In this document: piece after piece, positions 1 to 8,745 of the stretch
How positions within the stretch are numbered: the first letter of the stretch is position 1
Layout: each line of letters opens with the position of its first letter
Origin: Sphingobium sp. HWE2-09
GTDB lineage: Bacteria > Pseudomonadota > Alphaproteobacteria > Sphingomonadales > Sphingomonadaceae
Reading direction: 5' to 3'
DNA: 64,000 nucleotides
NCBI RefSeq assembly: GCF_035989265.1
Contig: NZ_JAYKZX010000003.1
Location: 2,046,001-2,110,000 of the forward strand
Notes under the pieces: generated by a model
What the model saw: only the letters and a program-made list of their open reading frames with translations
Told to the model about the DNA's origin: nothing
The model's database searches: none
Program-made: the position numbers and the translations under genes

Positions 1-59
1 TGCTGGGCGCGCCTTTAGACGCGGGCCGGGCAAGTCGCAAGGGGGTTGAGCGGACGGGG
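1..59. other. Window edge, no gene seen
   Basis: Short GC-rich stretch downstream of holC. I see no reading frame, terminator or repeat in it. Confidence 0.5.
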
Positions 60-497
60 TCAGGCCATCTGCACCCATTTGCGGCCATCCTGCCGGAAAT
101 AGCGCGCCGCTATCCCCTCCCGCTTGGCCAAGGCGCGCCAGCTGGCCCGCGCCGCTTCGATCGTATCATCGTCGAAAAAGTGGAAGACGCGCTCGAAATC
201 CAGCGCCTCGTCGCGCCAGACGCCATCGGCCAGCGCGATGTGGCGCGCGCCATTGGCGGCGTCGCAGGTGCCACTCAGCAGGATCGGCTGCTGCGCCTCC
301 GCCCCCGCGCCCGCCGACCCGTGCGCCAGGAAACTGTCGGGCGGCCCGGCCCATAGCCCTGCCGAAATCCGCTCCAGCCGGTCAGGTTCCTGCGCCACCA
401 CCAGCAACCGCGCACCCATCGCCAGGATGCGCGCCGCGATCGCGGGCAGCACCTGGTCCACGGGATCGCGGCTGAGCTGGTAGAAATCGACCTGCAT
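60..497 (-). CDS. holC: DNA polymerase III chi subunit
   Basis: Encodes 145 residues, close to the usual length of chi (about 147 in E. coli). Chi is part of the clamp-loader complex and links it to single-strand binding protein on the lagging strand. The start MQVDFYQLSR is typical of the family. The frame stays open 19 codons upstream, but that extension runs into a palindromic repeat and is rejected. The C-terminal part carries the family-like FHFFDDDTIEAAR and RYFRQDGRKW segments. It follows pepA on the same strand, separated by a repeat, the same pairing as in many proteobacteria. Identification rests on length, N-terminus and pairing with pepA. Confidence 0.85.
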   Translation of the reverse strand: MQVDFYQLSRDPVDQVLPAIAARILAMGARLLVVAQEPDRLERISAGLWAGPPDSFLAHGSAGAGAEAQQPILLSGTCDAANGARHIALADGVWRDEALDFERVFHFFDDDTIEAARASWRALAKREGIAARYFRQDGRKWVQMA

Positions 498-523
498 GGG
501 TGGAGCCTTGGTTGAGGGGAGCC

Positions 524-589
524 ATGTTCCCGCGCAGGCGGGAACCCAGTCCAAAGGCCGGAACTGGGTTCCCGCCTACGCGGGAACAC
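524..589. repeat. Palindromic repeat, family A (copy 1)
   Basis: Two short palindromes (TTCCCGCGCAGGCGGGAA and TTCCCGCCTACGCGGGAA), each extended by CCCAGT/ACTGGG so that the whole element folds back on itself. It fills the pepA-holC gap. The same unit recurs near 7.8, 26.2, 27.4, 44.1 and 62 kb. Confidence 0.9.
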
Positions 590-596
590 CTTATCG

Positions 597-2042
597 TTAC
601 ACCTCGAACTTGTCCGCGACCAGCCGGTCGATCAACCGCACGCCATAGCCGGTCGCGCCCTTGTCCCATGTGCCGCCCGGCTTGTCGGACCACACCATGC
701 CCGCAATATCCAGATGCGCCCATTTCACGCCATCCTCGACAAAGCGCTTGATGAACTGCGCAGCGGTAATTGACCCGGCATAGCGACCACCGATATTCTT
801 CATGTCGGCGATCGGGCTGTCGATCAGCTTGTCATAGGCGGCCGACATTGGAAAGCGCCACAGCTGGTCGCCGCTCGCCTTGCCCGCCGCCGTCAGATCG
901 TCCGCCAGGGCATCGTCATTGGCGAACAGCCCGCCATATTGGTCGCCCAGCGCCACGATCATCGCGCCGGTCAGCGTCGCCAGGTCGATCACCACCTCGG
1001 GCTTGTAGGTGCGCTGCGCCCAGGTCAGCGCGTCGCACAGCACCAGCCGCCCTTCGGCGTCAGTGTTCAGCACCTCGATCGTCTGGCCCGACATCGACGT
1101 CACGATGTCACCCGGACGCTGCGCATTGGCGTCGGGCATATTTTCAACCAGACCGCAAATGCCGACGACCCGCGCCTTGGCTTTCCGCCCGGCCAGCGCC
1201 TTCATCGCACCCGCGACCGCGCCCGCGCCGCCCATGTCCCATTTCATGTCTTCCATGCCGGCCGCCGGCTTGATCGAAATGCCGCCGGTGTCGAACGTCA
1301 CGCCCTTGCCAATGAAGACGACCGGTTTTTCCACAGCGCCATCGGTGCCGTCCCATTCCATCGCCAGCAGCCGCGCTTCTCGCACGGAACCCTGCGCCAC
1401 GCCCAGCAGCGATCCCATGCCCAGCGCTTCCATCGCCGCCTTGTCCAGCACGGTGATCTTGACGCCCAGCTCGCTCAAATGCTGGCAGCGCTCCACGAAG
1501 CTTTCGGGGTAGAGGATGTTAGCCGGTTCCGACACCAGCTCGCGAGTGAAGGCGACGCCTTCGGCCACCGCGGCCAGTTTGGCCCAGGCGGCGTCGGCAC
1601 CGGTGGCGACCAGCGTGATCGTCTTCAACGTCGGCTTGGCCTTTTCCGGCTGACGCGTGCGATAGGTGTCGATCCGCCAGCCGCGCAGCCGCGCGCCGAA
1701 GGCCAGCTGCGCCGCCTGCTCGCCGGTCGCACCGCCGAAAAATTCGACCGCCGCATGGGTCGCGCCGCTGGTCGACAGCTTGGCGGTCAGCGCCGCACCC
1801 GCCTTCTCATAGTCCAGCTCGGCCCCAGCGCCCACGCCAAGCAACAACACGCGTACCGCCTTGCCGCCTTCGTCCACGAAACTTTCGAAGCTTGCGCCCG
1901 TCTCCCCGGTGAAGCGCGACGCGGCCGCGCCCGCCGCCAGGGTCGGCGCTGCGCTCAGCGGCAGCGTGTCGAAACCGCCCTTGGGAACGACGAAGACCAA
2001 CGTATCGGCATCGGGGCGGGTCGGGCTGAACTGGATATCCAT
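597..2042 (-). CDS. pepA: Leucyl aminopeptidase (M17 family)
   Basis: A 481-residue cytosolic aminopeptidase that removes N-terminal residues, with leucine preferred in the family. The M17 signature NTDAEGRLVL is present, as is the metal-binding stretch GKGVTFDTGGISIKP. These give the two-metal active site with the Lys, Asp and Glu ligands expected for the family. The start MDIQFSPTRP is chosen because the 46 upstream codons are arginine-rich and lie in the gap toward lptD. It is transcribed divergently from lptD and heads a pair with holC. Confidence 0.95.
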   Translation of the reverse strand: MDIQFSPTRPDADTLVFVVPKGGFDTLPLSAAPTLAAGAAASRFTGETGASFESFVDEGGKAVRVLLLGVGAGAELDYEKAGAALTAKLSTSGATHAAVEFFGGATGEQAAQLAFGARLRGWRIDTYRTRQPEKAKPTLKTITLVATGADAAWAKLAAVAEGVAFTRELVSEPANILYPESFVERCQHLSELGVKITVLDKAAMEALGMGSLLGVAQGSVREARLLAMEWDGTDGAVEKPVVFIGKGVTFDTGGISIKPAAGMEDMKWDMGGAGAVAGAMKALAGRKAKARVVGICGLVENMPDANAQRPGDIVTSMSGQTIEVLNTDAEGRLVLCDALTWAQRTYKPEVVIDLATLTGAMIVALGDQYGGLFANDDALADDLTAAGKASGDQLWRFPMSAAYDKLIDSPIADMKNIGGRYAGSITAAQFIKRFVEDGVKWAHLDIAGMVWSDKPGGTWDKGATGYGVRLIDRLVADKFEV

Positions 2043-2218
2043 GGGGGCTGTTGTCCTCTTGTGTCTGGGGGCGGAAAAACCGCGCGCTTGTCTGCCAGAT
2101 AGTGCGGCTTTCCTCCGCTGGCAAAGCCGTTCGACCGATTTCGCGCCAAAGATGCGCGACGGGCGATTGCGAAGGGGCAATCAGTGCGATAGGCGGGACG
2201 GCAAGACGCGCCCCGTCG

Positions 2219-4498
2219 ATGAGGCTCCACCGCTTGCAAACCCTGTTTTCCCCTTTCTCCATCCGCGCCGCCCTGCTGGCCGGTGCGACGTTGCCCGCCC
2301 TGATGCTTGCGCCGTCCGCGCTGGCGCAGCAGTTGAACGAACCCGTCGCCCCGATCAGCGCGCCCGACGCGCCGGTCCCGGCCAGCGACGACCAGATCGG
2401 CTTTGCCGCCGACGCGCTACAATATGACAGCAACAGCGAAACCGTGACCGCCAACGGCAATGTCCAGTTGCTGCGCGACGGCAACCGGCTGCGCGCCGAC
2501 AAGGTCGTATGGGATCGCACCAGCGGGAAGGTGGAGGCGTTCGGCAACGTCTCGATCGTCGATCCCGAAGGCAATGTCGCCTATGGCGATCGCATCAATG
2601 TGACCGACACGTTGAAGGACGGCGCGGTCGACAATATGCTGCTGGTGCTGCAGTCGGGCGGTCGGCTGGCGGCGGTCGAGGGGACACGCGCCAACGGCGT
2701 CTATACGCTCAATCGCGCCACTTATACCGGCTGCGCGGTAGAGGATAGCAAGGGCTGCCCCAAGGAACCCACCTGGCAGATCAATGCCGTCCGCGTGATC
2801 TACGATCCCGTGCGGCAGCGCGTGACGTATAAGAACGCCAATGTCGAACTGTTCGGTCTGCCGCTCATTCCCCTGCCCGGCCTGTCGCATCCGGTCGGCG
2901 ATGGCGGCAGCAGCGGCCTGCTGGTGCCCAACCTGCGCTATGATCGCAATAACGGCTTCGAAGTCGCGCTGCCCTATTATTTCAAGCTGGCGCCCAATCG
3001 CGACCTGACCATCACGCCGCACGTCTATACCGAAACGCTGCCGATGCTGGAGGCGAATTATCGCCACCTCTACGATCGCGGCGCCTATCAGGTTCTGGGC
3101 TTCCTGACCTATGGCAGCCGCGTCGCGACCGGCGAGGTCACGGGCACCACGCCCGCTGAATCGCAAAAGGATATTCGCGGCTATATCGACGCCAATGGCA
3201 AGATGCAGTTCTCGCCCGAATGGAGCCTGGACGGGTCCATTCGCGTTGCGAGCGACCGCACCTTCCTGCGCCGCTACGACATCAGCCGCGACGACCGGCT
3301 GCGATCGACCATCGGGGCGCAGCGGATCGGCGACAACAGCTATTTCTCGATTCGCGGCTGGGCGGTCCAGACCCTGCGCCAGGGCGATTCGCAAGGGCAG
3401 ACGCCAATTGCGCTGCCGCTGATCGATTACCGGCTGCGCATGAAAGACCCGCTGCTCGGCGGCGTGCTCCAGTTGCAGGCCAATACGCTCGCCATCACCC
3501 GCACCAGCGGACAGGACACGCAGCGCGCTTTCGCGGCGGCCGAATGGAATCTGCGCACGCTGACCGGGATGGGTCAGGAAGTCACCTTTACCGGCTATCT
3601 GCGCGGCGACCTCTATCACAGCAGCGACAATGACCTGACGAGCGTCGCCAGCTATGCCGGCAGTCCGGGCTGGCAAACCCGCGGCATCGCCGCTGCGGCG
3701 GTCGACATGCGCTGGCCGTTCGTGGGTGAAGCCTTTGGCGGCGTGCAGCGGATCGCGCCGCGCATCCAGATCGTCGCCGCGCCCCACCTCGCCAACCTGT
3801 CGCTGCCCAACGAAGACGCCCGCGCCGTCGATCTGGAAGACAGCAACCTCTTCGCGCTCAATCGCTTTGCTGGCTATGACCGGTTCGAAGACAGTTCCCG
3901 CATCACCTATGGCGTGGAATATAGTTTGGACCTGCCCGACTTCTCGCTCCAGAGCAATGTCGGCCAAAGCTATCGTCTCAACAACCGCGAAACCATCCTG
4001 CCTGACGGCACCGGCCTGTCCGACCGCATGTCCGATATCGTGGGCCGCACCACCATCCGCTACAAAAATTTCGTCGCCTTCACCCATCGTTTCCGCGTGG
4101 ACAAGGATAATCTGGCCATTCGCCGCAATGAGATCGACGCGACTGTGGGCAGCAAGAAGACCTATGTGATGGCCGGCTATCTGCGGCTCAACCGCAATAT
4201 CCAGTCGAGTGCGGAGGATCTGCAGGATCGGGAGGAACTGCGCCTGGGCGGCCGGGTTCAGTTCGCGCGTTTCTGGTCGGTCTTCGGTTCGACGGTCATC
4301 GACCTGACCGATGCGAAGGAAGATCCGCTCAGCGTTTCGGACGGCTATCAGCCCGTCCGCCATCGCCTGGGCGTCGCCTATGAAGACGACTGCCTGACCC
4401 TGGGCCTTACCTGGCGGCGCGATTATCAGGCCAATGGCGACGCGCGAAAGGGCAATGGTTTCCAGCTACGGCTAGCTTTCCGCAATATTGGCATATAA
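2219..4498 (+). CDS. lptD: LPS-assembly protein LptD
   Basis: A 759-residue outer-membrane beta-barrel protein that, with LptE, inserts lipopolysaccharide into the outer leaflet. Residues 1 to about 37 form a signal peptide ending at SALAQ. An OstA/LptA-like jelly-roll domain follows at about residues 58-140 (repeats such as DALQYDSNSETVTANGN), and the rest is the barrel, ending in the beta-strand FQLRLAFRNIGI. Cysteines at about 172, 180 and one near the C-terminus (DDCLTLG) are candidates for the structural disulfides of the family. ATG 2219 is used because it opens directly onto the signal peptide. It is followed by surA, as in many proteobacteria. Confidence 0.95.
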   Translation: MRLHRLQTLFSPFSIRAALLAGATLPALMLAPSALAQQLNEPVAPISAPDAPVPASDDQIGFAADALQYDSNSETVTANGNVQLLRDGNRLRADKVVWDRTSGKVEAFGNVSIVDPEGNVAYGDRINVTDTLKDGAVDNMLLVLQSGGRLAAVEGTRANGVYTLNRATYTGCAVEDSKGCPKEPTWQINAVRVIYDPVRQRVTYKNANVELFGLPLIPLPGLSHPVGDGGSSGLLVPNLRYDRNNGFEVALPYYFKLAPNRDLTITPHVYTETLPMLEANYRHLYDRGAYQVLGFLTYGSRVATGEVTGTTPAESQKDIRGYIDANGKMQFSPEWSLDGSIRVASDRTFLRRYDISRDDRLRSTIGAQRIGDNSYFSIRGWAVQTLRQGDSQGQTPIALPLIDYRLRMKDPLLGGVLQLQANTLAITRTSGQDTQRAFAAAEWNLRTLTGMGQEVTFTGYLRGDLYHSSDNDLTSVASYAGSPGWQTRGIAAAAVDMRWPFVGEAFGGVQRIAPRIQIVAAPHLANLSLPNEDARAVDLEDSNLFALNRFAGYDRFEDSSRITYGVEYSLDLPDFSLQSNVGQSYRLNNRETILPDGTGLSDRMSDIVGRTTIRYKNFVAFTHRFRVDKDNLAIRRNEIDATVGSKKTYVMAGYLRLNRNIQSSAEDLQDREELRLGGRVQFARFWSVFGSTVIDLTDAKEDPLSVSDGYQPVRHRLGVAYEDDCLTLGLTWRRDYQANGDARKGNGFQLRLAFRNIGI

Positions 4499-4583
4499 GG
4501 GAAATGCTCCCGCCCGCCGTCAGGACTGGTTAAGGCGGACCAGCGCATCACGCGCGGGTTCGTATTGGAGATTATTGCCGACG

Positions 4584-5969
4584 ATGCTGCCTGTCGCTTC
4601 CTCGCCCAACCGCATGTTTCATGGCGTCCGTTCGGGCCTTCGCGCCCTGCTTCTTTCCTCGGCGCTGCTCGGCGTCGGCGTCCAGCCCCTTGTCGCCCAG
4701 ACGGTCGACGATGGCGGCGACGTCGCCAGCCAGCAACTCAACCTGCCCAAGGACGTGACCGTCTTTGGCAAGAGCGACCCCAATGTCCGCAAGGCGACGG
4801 CGATCGTCAACGGCCGGATCATCACCGGGACGGACATCGACCAGCGCCTTGCGCTCATCATCACGGCCAATGGCGGCAAGGTGGACGCGGAGGAAAAGGA
4901 ACGGCTGCGCGTACAGGTGCTGCGCAACCTGATCGACGAAACCCTCCAGATCCAGGAAGCCGCCGCCAACGACATCAAGGTCGATCCGGCCGAAGTCCAG
5001 CAAAGCTATGAGCGCGTCGCTGCCAATTTCCGCCAGTCGCCGACCCAGTTCGACGCCTATCTGCGCGAAAAGGGCAGCTCGCCCGCCAGCATCAAGCGTC
5101 AGATCGAGGGGGAACTCGCCTGGAGCCGCCTGCAACGCCGCAATATCCAGCCCTTCATCAACGTGTCGGAAGACGAAGTGAAGTCGGTGGTCGATCGGCT
5201 CAACGCGGCCAAGGGCAGCGACGAATATCGCATCGGCGAAATCTATCTGTCGGCGACGCCTGAAAATCGCCAGCAGGTGATGGCCAATGCGCGCGACATC
5301 ATTCAACAGATTCAAAAGGGCGGCAGCTTCCCGGCCTATGCCCGGCAATTTTCCGAAGCATCGACGCAATCGGTCGGCGGCGATCTGGGCTGGGTCCGCC
5401 CCAGCCAGCTGCCGACCGAACTGGCGCAGGCGGCGGCCGAAATGCAGGTCGGCCAGATCGCCGGTCCGATCGAAACGGCTGGCGGCGTGTCGCTGATCTA
5501 CGTGATGGACAAGCGCAAGGTGCTGACCGCCGACCCGCGCAATTCGCTGCTCAGCCTGAAACAGCTTTCGGTCCTCTTCCCGCAAGGCACGACCAAGGAA
5601 CAGGCCAGCGCCAAGGCGGCGTCCTTCGCCGCCGCGGTCAAGGAGATCAAGGGCTGCGGCCAGGCTAATGACGTCGGTTCCAAGATCGGCGCGGACGTGG
5701 TCGACAATGACAATGTGAAGGTGCGCGACCTGCCGCCCCAGTTGCAGGACATCCTGATCAATTTGCAGGTTGGGCAAGCGACGCCCCCCTTCGGTTCGAT
5801 CAACGATGGCGTCCGCGTCCTGGTGGTGTGCGGCCGCGACGATCCCGTCTCCGCCAACGCTCCCAATGCCGAACAGATTCAGGCCCAGTTGGAAGAGGAA
5901 CGCGTCAACAAGCGCGCGCGCATCTATCTGCGTGACCTTCGTCGCGACGCGGTGATCGAATATAATTGA
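4584..5969 (+). CDS. surA: Periplasmic chaperone / peptidyl-prolyl isomerase SurA
   Basis: A 461-residue exported chaperone that helps outer-membrane proteins, including LptD, reach their folded state. A signal sequence ends near PLVAQ (about residue 39). The SurA N-domain follows (TGTDIDQRLALI, with the family pattern of Leu-Arg-Asn-Leu-Ile-Asp-Glu). A parvulin domain lies around residues 215-310 and includes GGDLGWVRPSQLP. A second, degenerate parvulin-like segment precedes the C-terminus. The ATG at 4584 has GGAG 13 bases upstream. ATG 4614 (MFHGVRSG) is a possible shorter start. The gene lies 85 bases after lptD and its stop is directly followed by pdxA. Confidence 0.93.
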   Translation: MLPVASSPNRMFHGVRSGLRALLLSSALLGVGVQPLVAQTVDDGGDVASQQLNLPKDVTVFGKSDPNVRKATAIVNGRIITGTDIDQRLALIITANGGKVDAEEKERLRVQVLRNLIDETLQIQEAAANDIKVDPAEVQQSYERVAANFRQSPTQFDAYLREKGSSPASIKRQIEGELAWSRLQRRNIQPFINVSEDEVKSVVDRLNAAKGSDEYRIGEIYLSATPENRQQVMANARDIIQQIQKGGSFPAYARQFSEASTQSVGGDLGWVRPSQLPTELAQAAAEMQVGQIAGPIETAGGVSLIYVMDKRKVLTADPRNSLLSLKQLSVLFPQGTTKEQASAKAASFAAAVKEIKGCGQANDVGSKIGADVVDNDNVKVRDLPPQLQDILINLQVGQATPPFGSINDGVRVLVVCGRDDPVSANAPNAEQIQAQLEEERVNKRARIYLRDLRRDAVIEYN

Positions 5970-5994
5970 CGCCGCCCCCCTCGCCCCCTTTGCG

Positions 5995-6969
5995 GTGTCG
6001 CTTGGCGATCCGGCCGGTATAGGGCCGGAAATCGTCGCCAAAAGCTGGGTGATGCGCGAAGCGCGCGGCCTGCCGCCTTTCTTCGCGGTCGGCGATGCGG
6101 CGTCGCTGCGTGCGGTGTGGCTGGGACCGATCGCCATGATCGGCTCGACCGAGGAAGCCGCCGCCGCCTTCGGCACGGCCTTACCCTGCCTTCAGGTCGC
6201 CGAAGCCGGACCGGTCGTGCCGGGCAGCCCCACGATCGACGGCGCGCGCACCGCCTTCCAAGCACTCGAAGTATCGGTCGGCCTCGCGCGGCAGGGGTCC
6301 GCCGCGGGAATCGTGACAGCGCCGGTGGGCAAGGAACAGCTTTACGGCGTAGGCTTCACCCACCCCGGCCAGACCGAATTCGTCGCCGAACGCTGCGGCG
6401 TATCGCCGCATAATGCGGTGATGATGCTGGCCGGCCCCTCGCTCAAGGTCGTGCCGATCACCATCCATATCCCGCTGGCGCAGGTGCCTGCGGCGCTGAC
6501 GATCGATCTGATCCGCGCCCGCGCCCTGACCACGGCCAAGGGATTGCAGCGCAATTTCGGCATCGCCCGACCGCGCCTGGCGGTCGCGGGTCTCAACCCC
6601 CATGCCGGGGAAAATGGGGCACTCGGCCGCGAGGAGATCGAGGTGATCCGTCCAGCGATCGAAGCGCTGCGCGCGGATGGGCTGGACATTGTCGGCCCGC
6701 TTGCCGCCGACGGCATGTTTCATACCCGCGCGCGCGAAACCTATGACGTGGCGCTGTGCATGTATCATGATCAGGCGTTGATCCCGATCAAGACGCTGTC
6801 CTTCGATGAAGGCGTCAACATCACGCTCGGCCTGCCGATCGTACGCACCTCGCCCGACCATGGCACCGCTTTCGGCATCGCGGGCACCGACAGCGCCAAT
6901 CCCGGCGCGATGATGGCCGCGCTCAAGATGGCCGCCGAAGCCGCCCGCGCCCGCCTCGCCCATGGCTGA
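5995..6969 (+). CDS. pdxA: 4-hydroxythreonine-4-phosphate dehydrogenase (5-prime end uncertain)
   Basis: Catalyses the NAD-dependent oxidation of 4-phosphohydroxy-threonine in pyridoxal phosphate synthesis. Visible motifs are [10 protein letters not shown] at the N-terminus, [22 protein letters not shown] and [14 protein letters not shown], which hold the metal-binding histidines. The only ordinary start in this frame is GTG 5995, which has no Shine-Dalgarno and would begin the protein only three codons before GDPAGIG, removing the first beta strand. In-frame codons continue upstream to 5956 and include ATT at 5965. One extra C in the run at 5975-5980 would join this frame to a TTG overlapping the surA stop. 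Its 3-prime end overlaps rsmA by 8 bases. Confidence 0.93.
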   Translation: MSLGDPAGIGPEIVAKSWVMREARGLPPFFAVGDAASLRAVWLGPIAMIGSTEEAAAAFGTALPCLQVAEAGPVVPGSPTIDGARTAFQALEVSVGLARQGSAAGIVTAPVGKEQLYGVGFTHPGQTEFVAERCGVSPHNAVMMLAGPSLKVVPITIHIPLAQVPAALTIDLIRARALTTAKGLQRNFGIARPRLAVAGLNPHAGENGALGREEIEVIRPAIEALRADGLDIVGPLAADGMFHTRARETYDVALCMYHDQALIPIKTLSFDEGVNITLGLPIVRTSPDHGTAFGIAGTDSANPGAMMAALKMAAEAARARLAHG

Positions 6970-7798
6970 CACGCATCCGGCATTGCCGCCACTCCGGGAC
7001 GTGATCGCACGCCACGGCTTGGCCGCCAGCAAGGCGCTGGGCCAGAATTTCCTGCTGGACGAACAATTGCTGGACCGGATCGCCGCCATTCCTGGCCCGC
7101 TCCGGGAGGCGCCCGCGTTCGAAGTCGGTCCCGGTCCCGGCGGCCTCACCCGCGCGATCCTGCGGGCCGGCGCACGGCTCGTTGCGGTGGAGCGCGACCG
7201 GCGCTGCCTGCCAGCGCTTGCCGAACTGGAAGAGGCGTTCCCCGGCCAGTTGCGCGTCATCTCCGGCGACGCGATGGAGGTCGACGCCCGCACGGAAGCC
7301 GGTGAAGCCGCGCATATCATCGCCAACCTCCCCTATAATGTCGGCACCCCGCTGCTGGTCGGCTGGCTGTCGGCTGCGTGGGAACCGTTGCCCTGGTGGT
7401 CCAGCCTGACGCTGATGTTCCAGATGGAGGTCGCCGAACGCATCGTCGCCAAGGTCGGATCGGACCATTATGGCCGCCTCGCGATCCTGTCCCAATGGCG
7501 CAGCGACGCGAAGATCGCGATGAAGGTGCACCGCAGCGCTTTCACCCCGCCCCCCAAAGTCATGTCGGCGGTCGTCCACATCACGCCCAAGCCAGCGCCG
7601 GACGGGGTGCAGCTCAAATTTCTCGAACGCCTCACCGCCGCCGCCTTCGGCCAGCGCCGCAAGATGCTGCGCCAAAGTCTGAAAGGGCTGCCCGGCGCCC
7701 TTGACGCACTGAAGACGCTGGGCATCGATCCCCAACGCCGCGCCGAAACGGTCAGCGTCGAGGAATTTGTCGCCGTCGCCCGGATTTTAAGTCGATAG
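6962..7798 (+). CDS. rsmA: 16S rRNA dimethyladenosine transferase (A1518/A1519)
   Basis: A 278-residue SAM-dependent enzyme (KsgA) that dimethylates two adjacent adenines in the 3-prime hairpin of 16S rRNA, a late step of 30S maturation. The family start LGQNFLLD, the SAM loop [15 protein letters not shown] and the catalytic [11 protein letters not shown] motif are all present. It overlaps pdxA by 8 bases, so translation is probably coupled. The order surA-pdxA-rsmA is widely conserved. Confidence 0.96.
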   Translation: MADTHPALPPLRDVIARHGLAASKALGQNFLLDEQLLDRIAAIPGPLREAPAFEVGPGPGGLTRAILRAGARLVAVERDRRCLPALAELEEAFPGQLRVISGDAMEVDARTEAGEAAHIIANLPYNVGTPLLVGWLSAAWEPLPWWSSLTLMFQMEVAERIVAKVGSDHYGRLAILSQWRSDAKIAMKVHRSAFTPPPKVMSAVVHITPKPAPDGVQLKFLERLTAAAFGQRRKMLRQSLKGLPGALDALKTLGIDPQRRAETVSVEEFVAVARILSR

Positions 7799-7804
7799 TT
7801 GCTG

Positions 7805-7872
7805 CGTGTTCCCGCGCAGGCGGGAACCCAGTCCAGCCGTTAGAACTGGGTTCCCGCCTGCGCGGGAACACG
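7805..7872. repeat. Palindromic repeat, family A (copy 2)
   Basis: Complete two-palindrome unit with CCCAGT and ACTGGG inner arms. It lies directly downstream of rsmA and before the pseudouridine synthase gene. Confidence 0.9.
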
Positions 7873-7912
7873 CCATCCTTGATCAACAAGCGCCTTCCCG
7901 TCTGGAAACTCC

Positions 7913-8464
7913 ATGTCCCACCTGATCTTGTTCAACAAACCCTATGACATGCTGTCCCAGTTCACCGATCGCGGCACCGACACGGCGCGCGCGACCTTGT
8001 CGGACTGCATCGCCGTCCCCGGCGTCTATCCCGCCGGTCGGCTCGATCGCGACAGCGAAGGATTGCTGCTGCTGACCGACGACGGCCGCCTGCAATCGCG
8101 CATCGCCGATCCCAAATATAAGACCGCCAAAACCTATCTGGCGCAGGTGGAAGGCGACGTGACCGACGAAGCGCTAGCGACGCTCCGCCGCGGCGTGGAC
8201 CTCAAGGACGGGCTGACCCGCCCCGCCGATGTCGAACGGATCGAAGACCCCGGCCTGTGGCCCCGCATCCCGCCCATCCGCGTGCGCAAGGCGATTCCCG
8301 ACAGCTGGATCAGCCTCACCATCCGCGAAGGCCGCAACCGCCAGGTCCGCCGCATGACCGCCGCCGTCGGCCACCCCACGCTGCGCCTCGTGCGCTGGCG
8401 CATCGGCGACTGGACGCTCGAAGGCCTGCAACCGGGCGAATGGCGTGAGGTGGAAGTGGGCTAA
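7913..8464 (+). CDS. rluE: Pseudouridine synthase, RsuA/RluE type
   Basis: A 183-residue RNA pseudouridine synthase without an S4 domain. The catalytic motif [14 protein letters not shown] with its essential aspartate is near residue 45, and the family segment [19 protein letters not shown] is in the C-terminal half. Size and lack of S4 fit RluE (23S rRNA U2457), but the exact target site cannot be proven from sequence, so the symbol is provisional. Confidence 0.8.
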   Translation: MSHLILFNKPYDMLSQFTDRGTDTARATLSDCIAVPGVYPAGRLDRDSEGLLLLTDDGRLQSRIADPKYKTAKTYLAQVEGDVTDEALATLRRGVDLKDGLTRPADVERIEDPGLWPRIPPIRVRKAIPDSWISLTIREGRNRQVRRMTAAVGHPTLRLVRWRIGDWTLEGLQPGEWREVEVG

Positions 8465-8477
8465 CACTATTGACTTC

Positions 8478-8552
8478 CGTTCGCCCGGAGCCTGTCGAAT
8501 GGCGTCTTTCTCCTTATGAGAGAAGAGGCTTCGACAAGCTCAGCCCGAACGG
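8478..8552. repeat. Palindromic repeat, family B (copy 1)
   Basis: Inverted arms based on GTTCGCCCGGAGCCTGTCGA and its complement around a short centre. It sits between two convergent genes. The same family reappears at 53.85 kb. Confidence 0.85.
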
Positions 8553-8553
8553 G

Positions 8554-8730
8554 TTAATTTGAAGGCACCGATTCCGCCCGCACCACCCGCTTCCCCTTGG
8601 TCCGGCTGGTCAGATGAAATTGCCGACACCGGTCGCAGCGATAGGGCCGCAACGGCACATCCGCGCGCAACGCCACCGCCAGCGCCGCGTCTTCAGACCT
8701 GAAACGCGTCTTCTTCGCGCAAATGCTCAG
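8554..8730 (-). CDS. Small Cys-pair protein, rare start codon
   Basis: A 58-codon frame with coding character, ending in TAA next to a family B repeat. The middle of the product is PLRPYRCDRCRQFHLTSRTK, a CxxC pair followed by a basic segment, which looks like half of a zinc ribbon. There is no ATG, GTG or TTG between the in-frame TGA (which is also the stop of the upstream oxygenase gene) and the conserved part. CTG 8730 (giving MSICAKKTRF) or ATC 8742 are the only plausible starts. It follows the oxygenase gene on the same strand and is probably co-transcribed. I know of no assigned function. Confidence 0.6.
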   Translation of the reverse strand: MSICAKKTRFRSEDAALAVALRADVPLRPYRCDRCRQFHLTSRTKGKRVVRAESVPSN

Positions 8731-8745
8731 CCTCGTGCGGATCGC

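Noticed and set aside
2417..4363. 648-codon open frame antisense to lptD
   Set aside because: lptD is well supported; the antisense product is low-complexity Ile/Ala/Gly/Arg.
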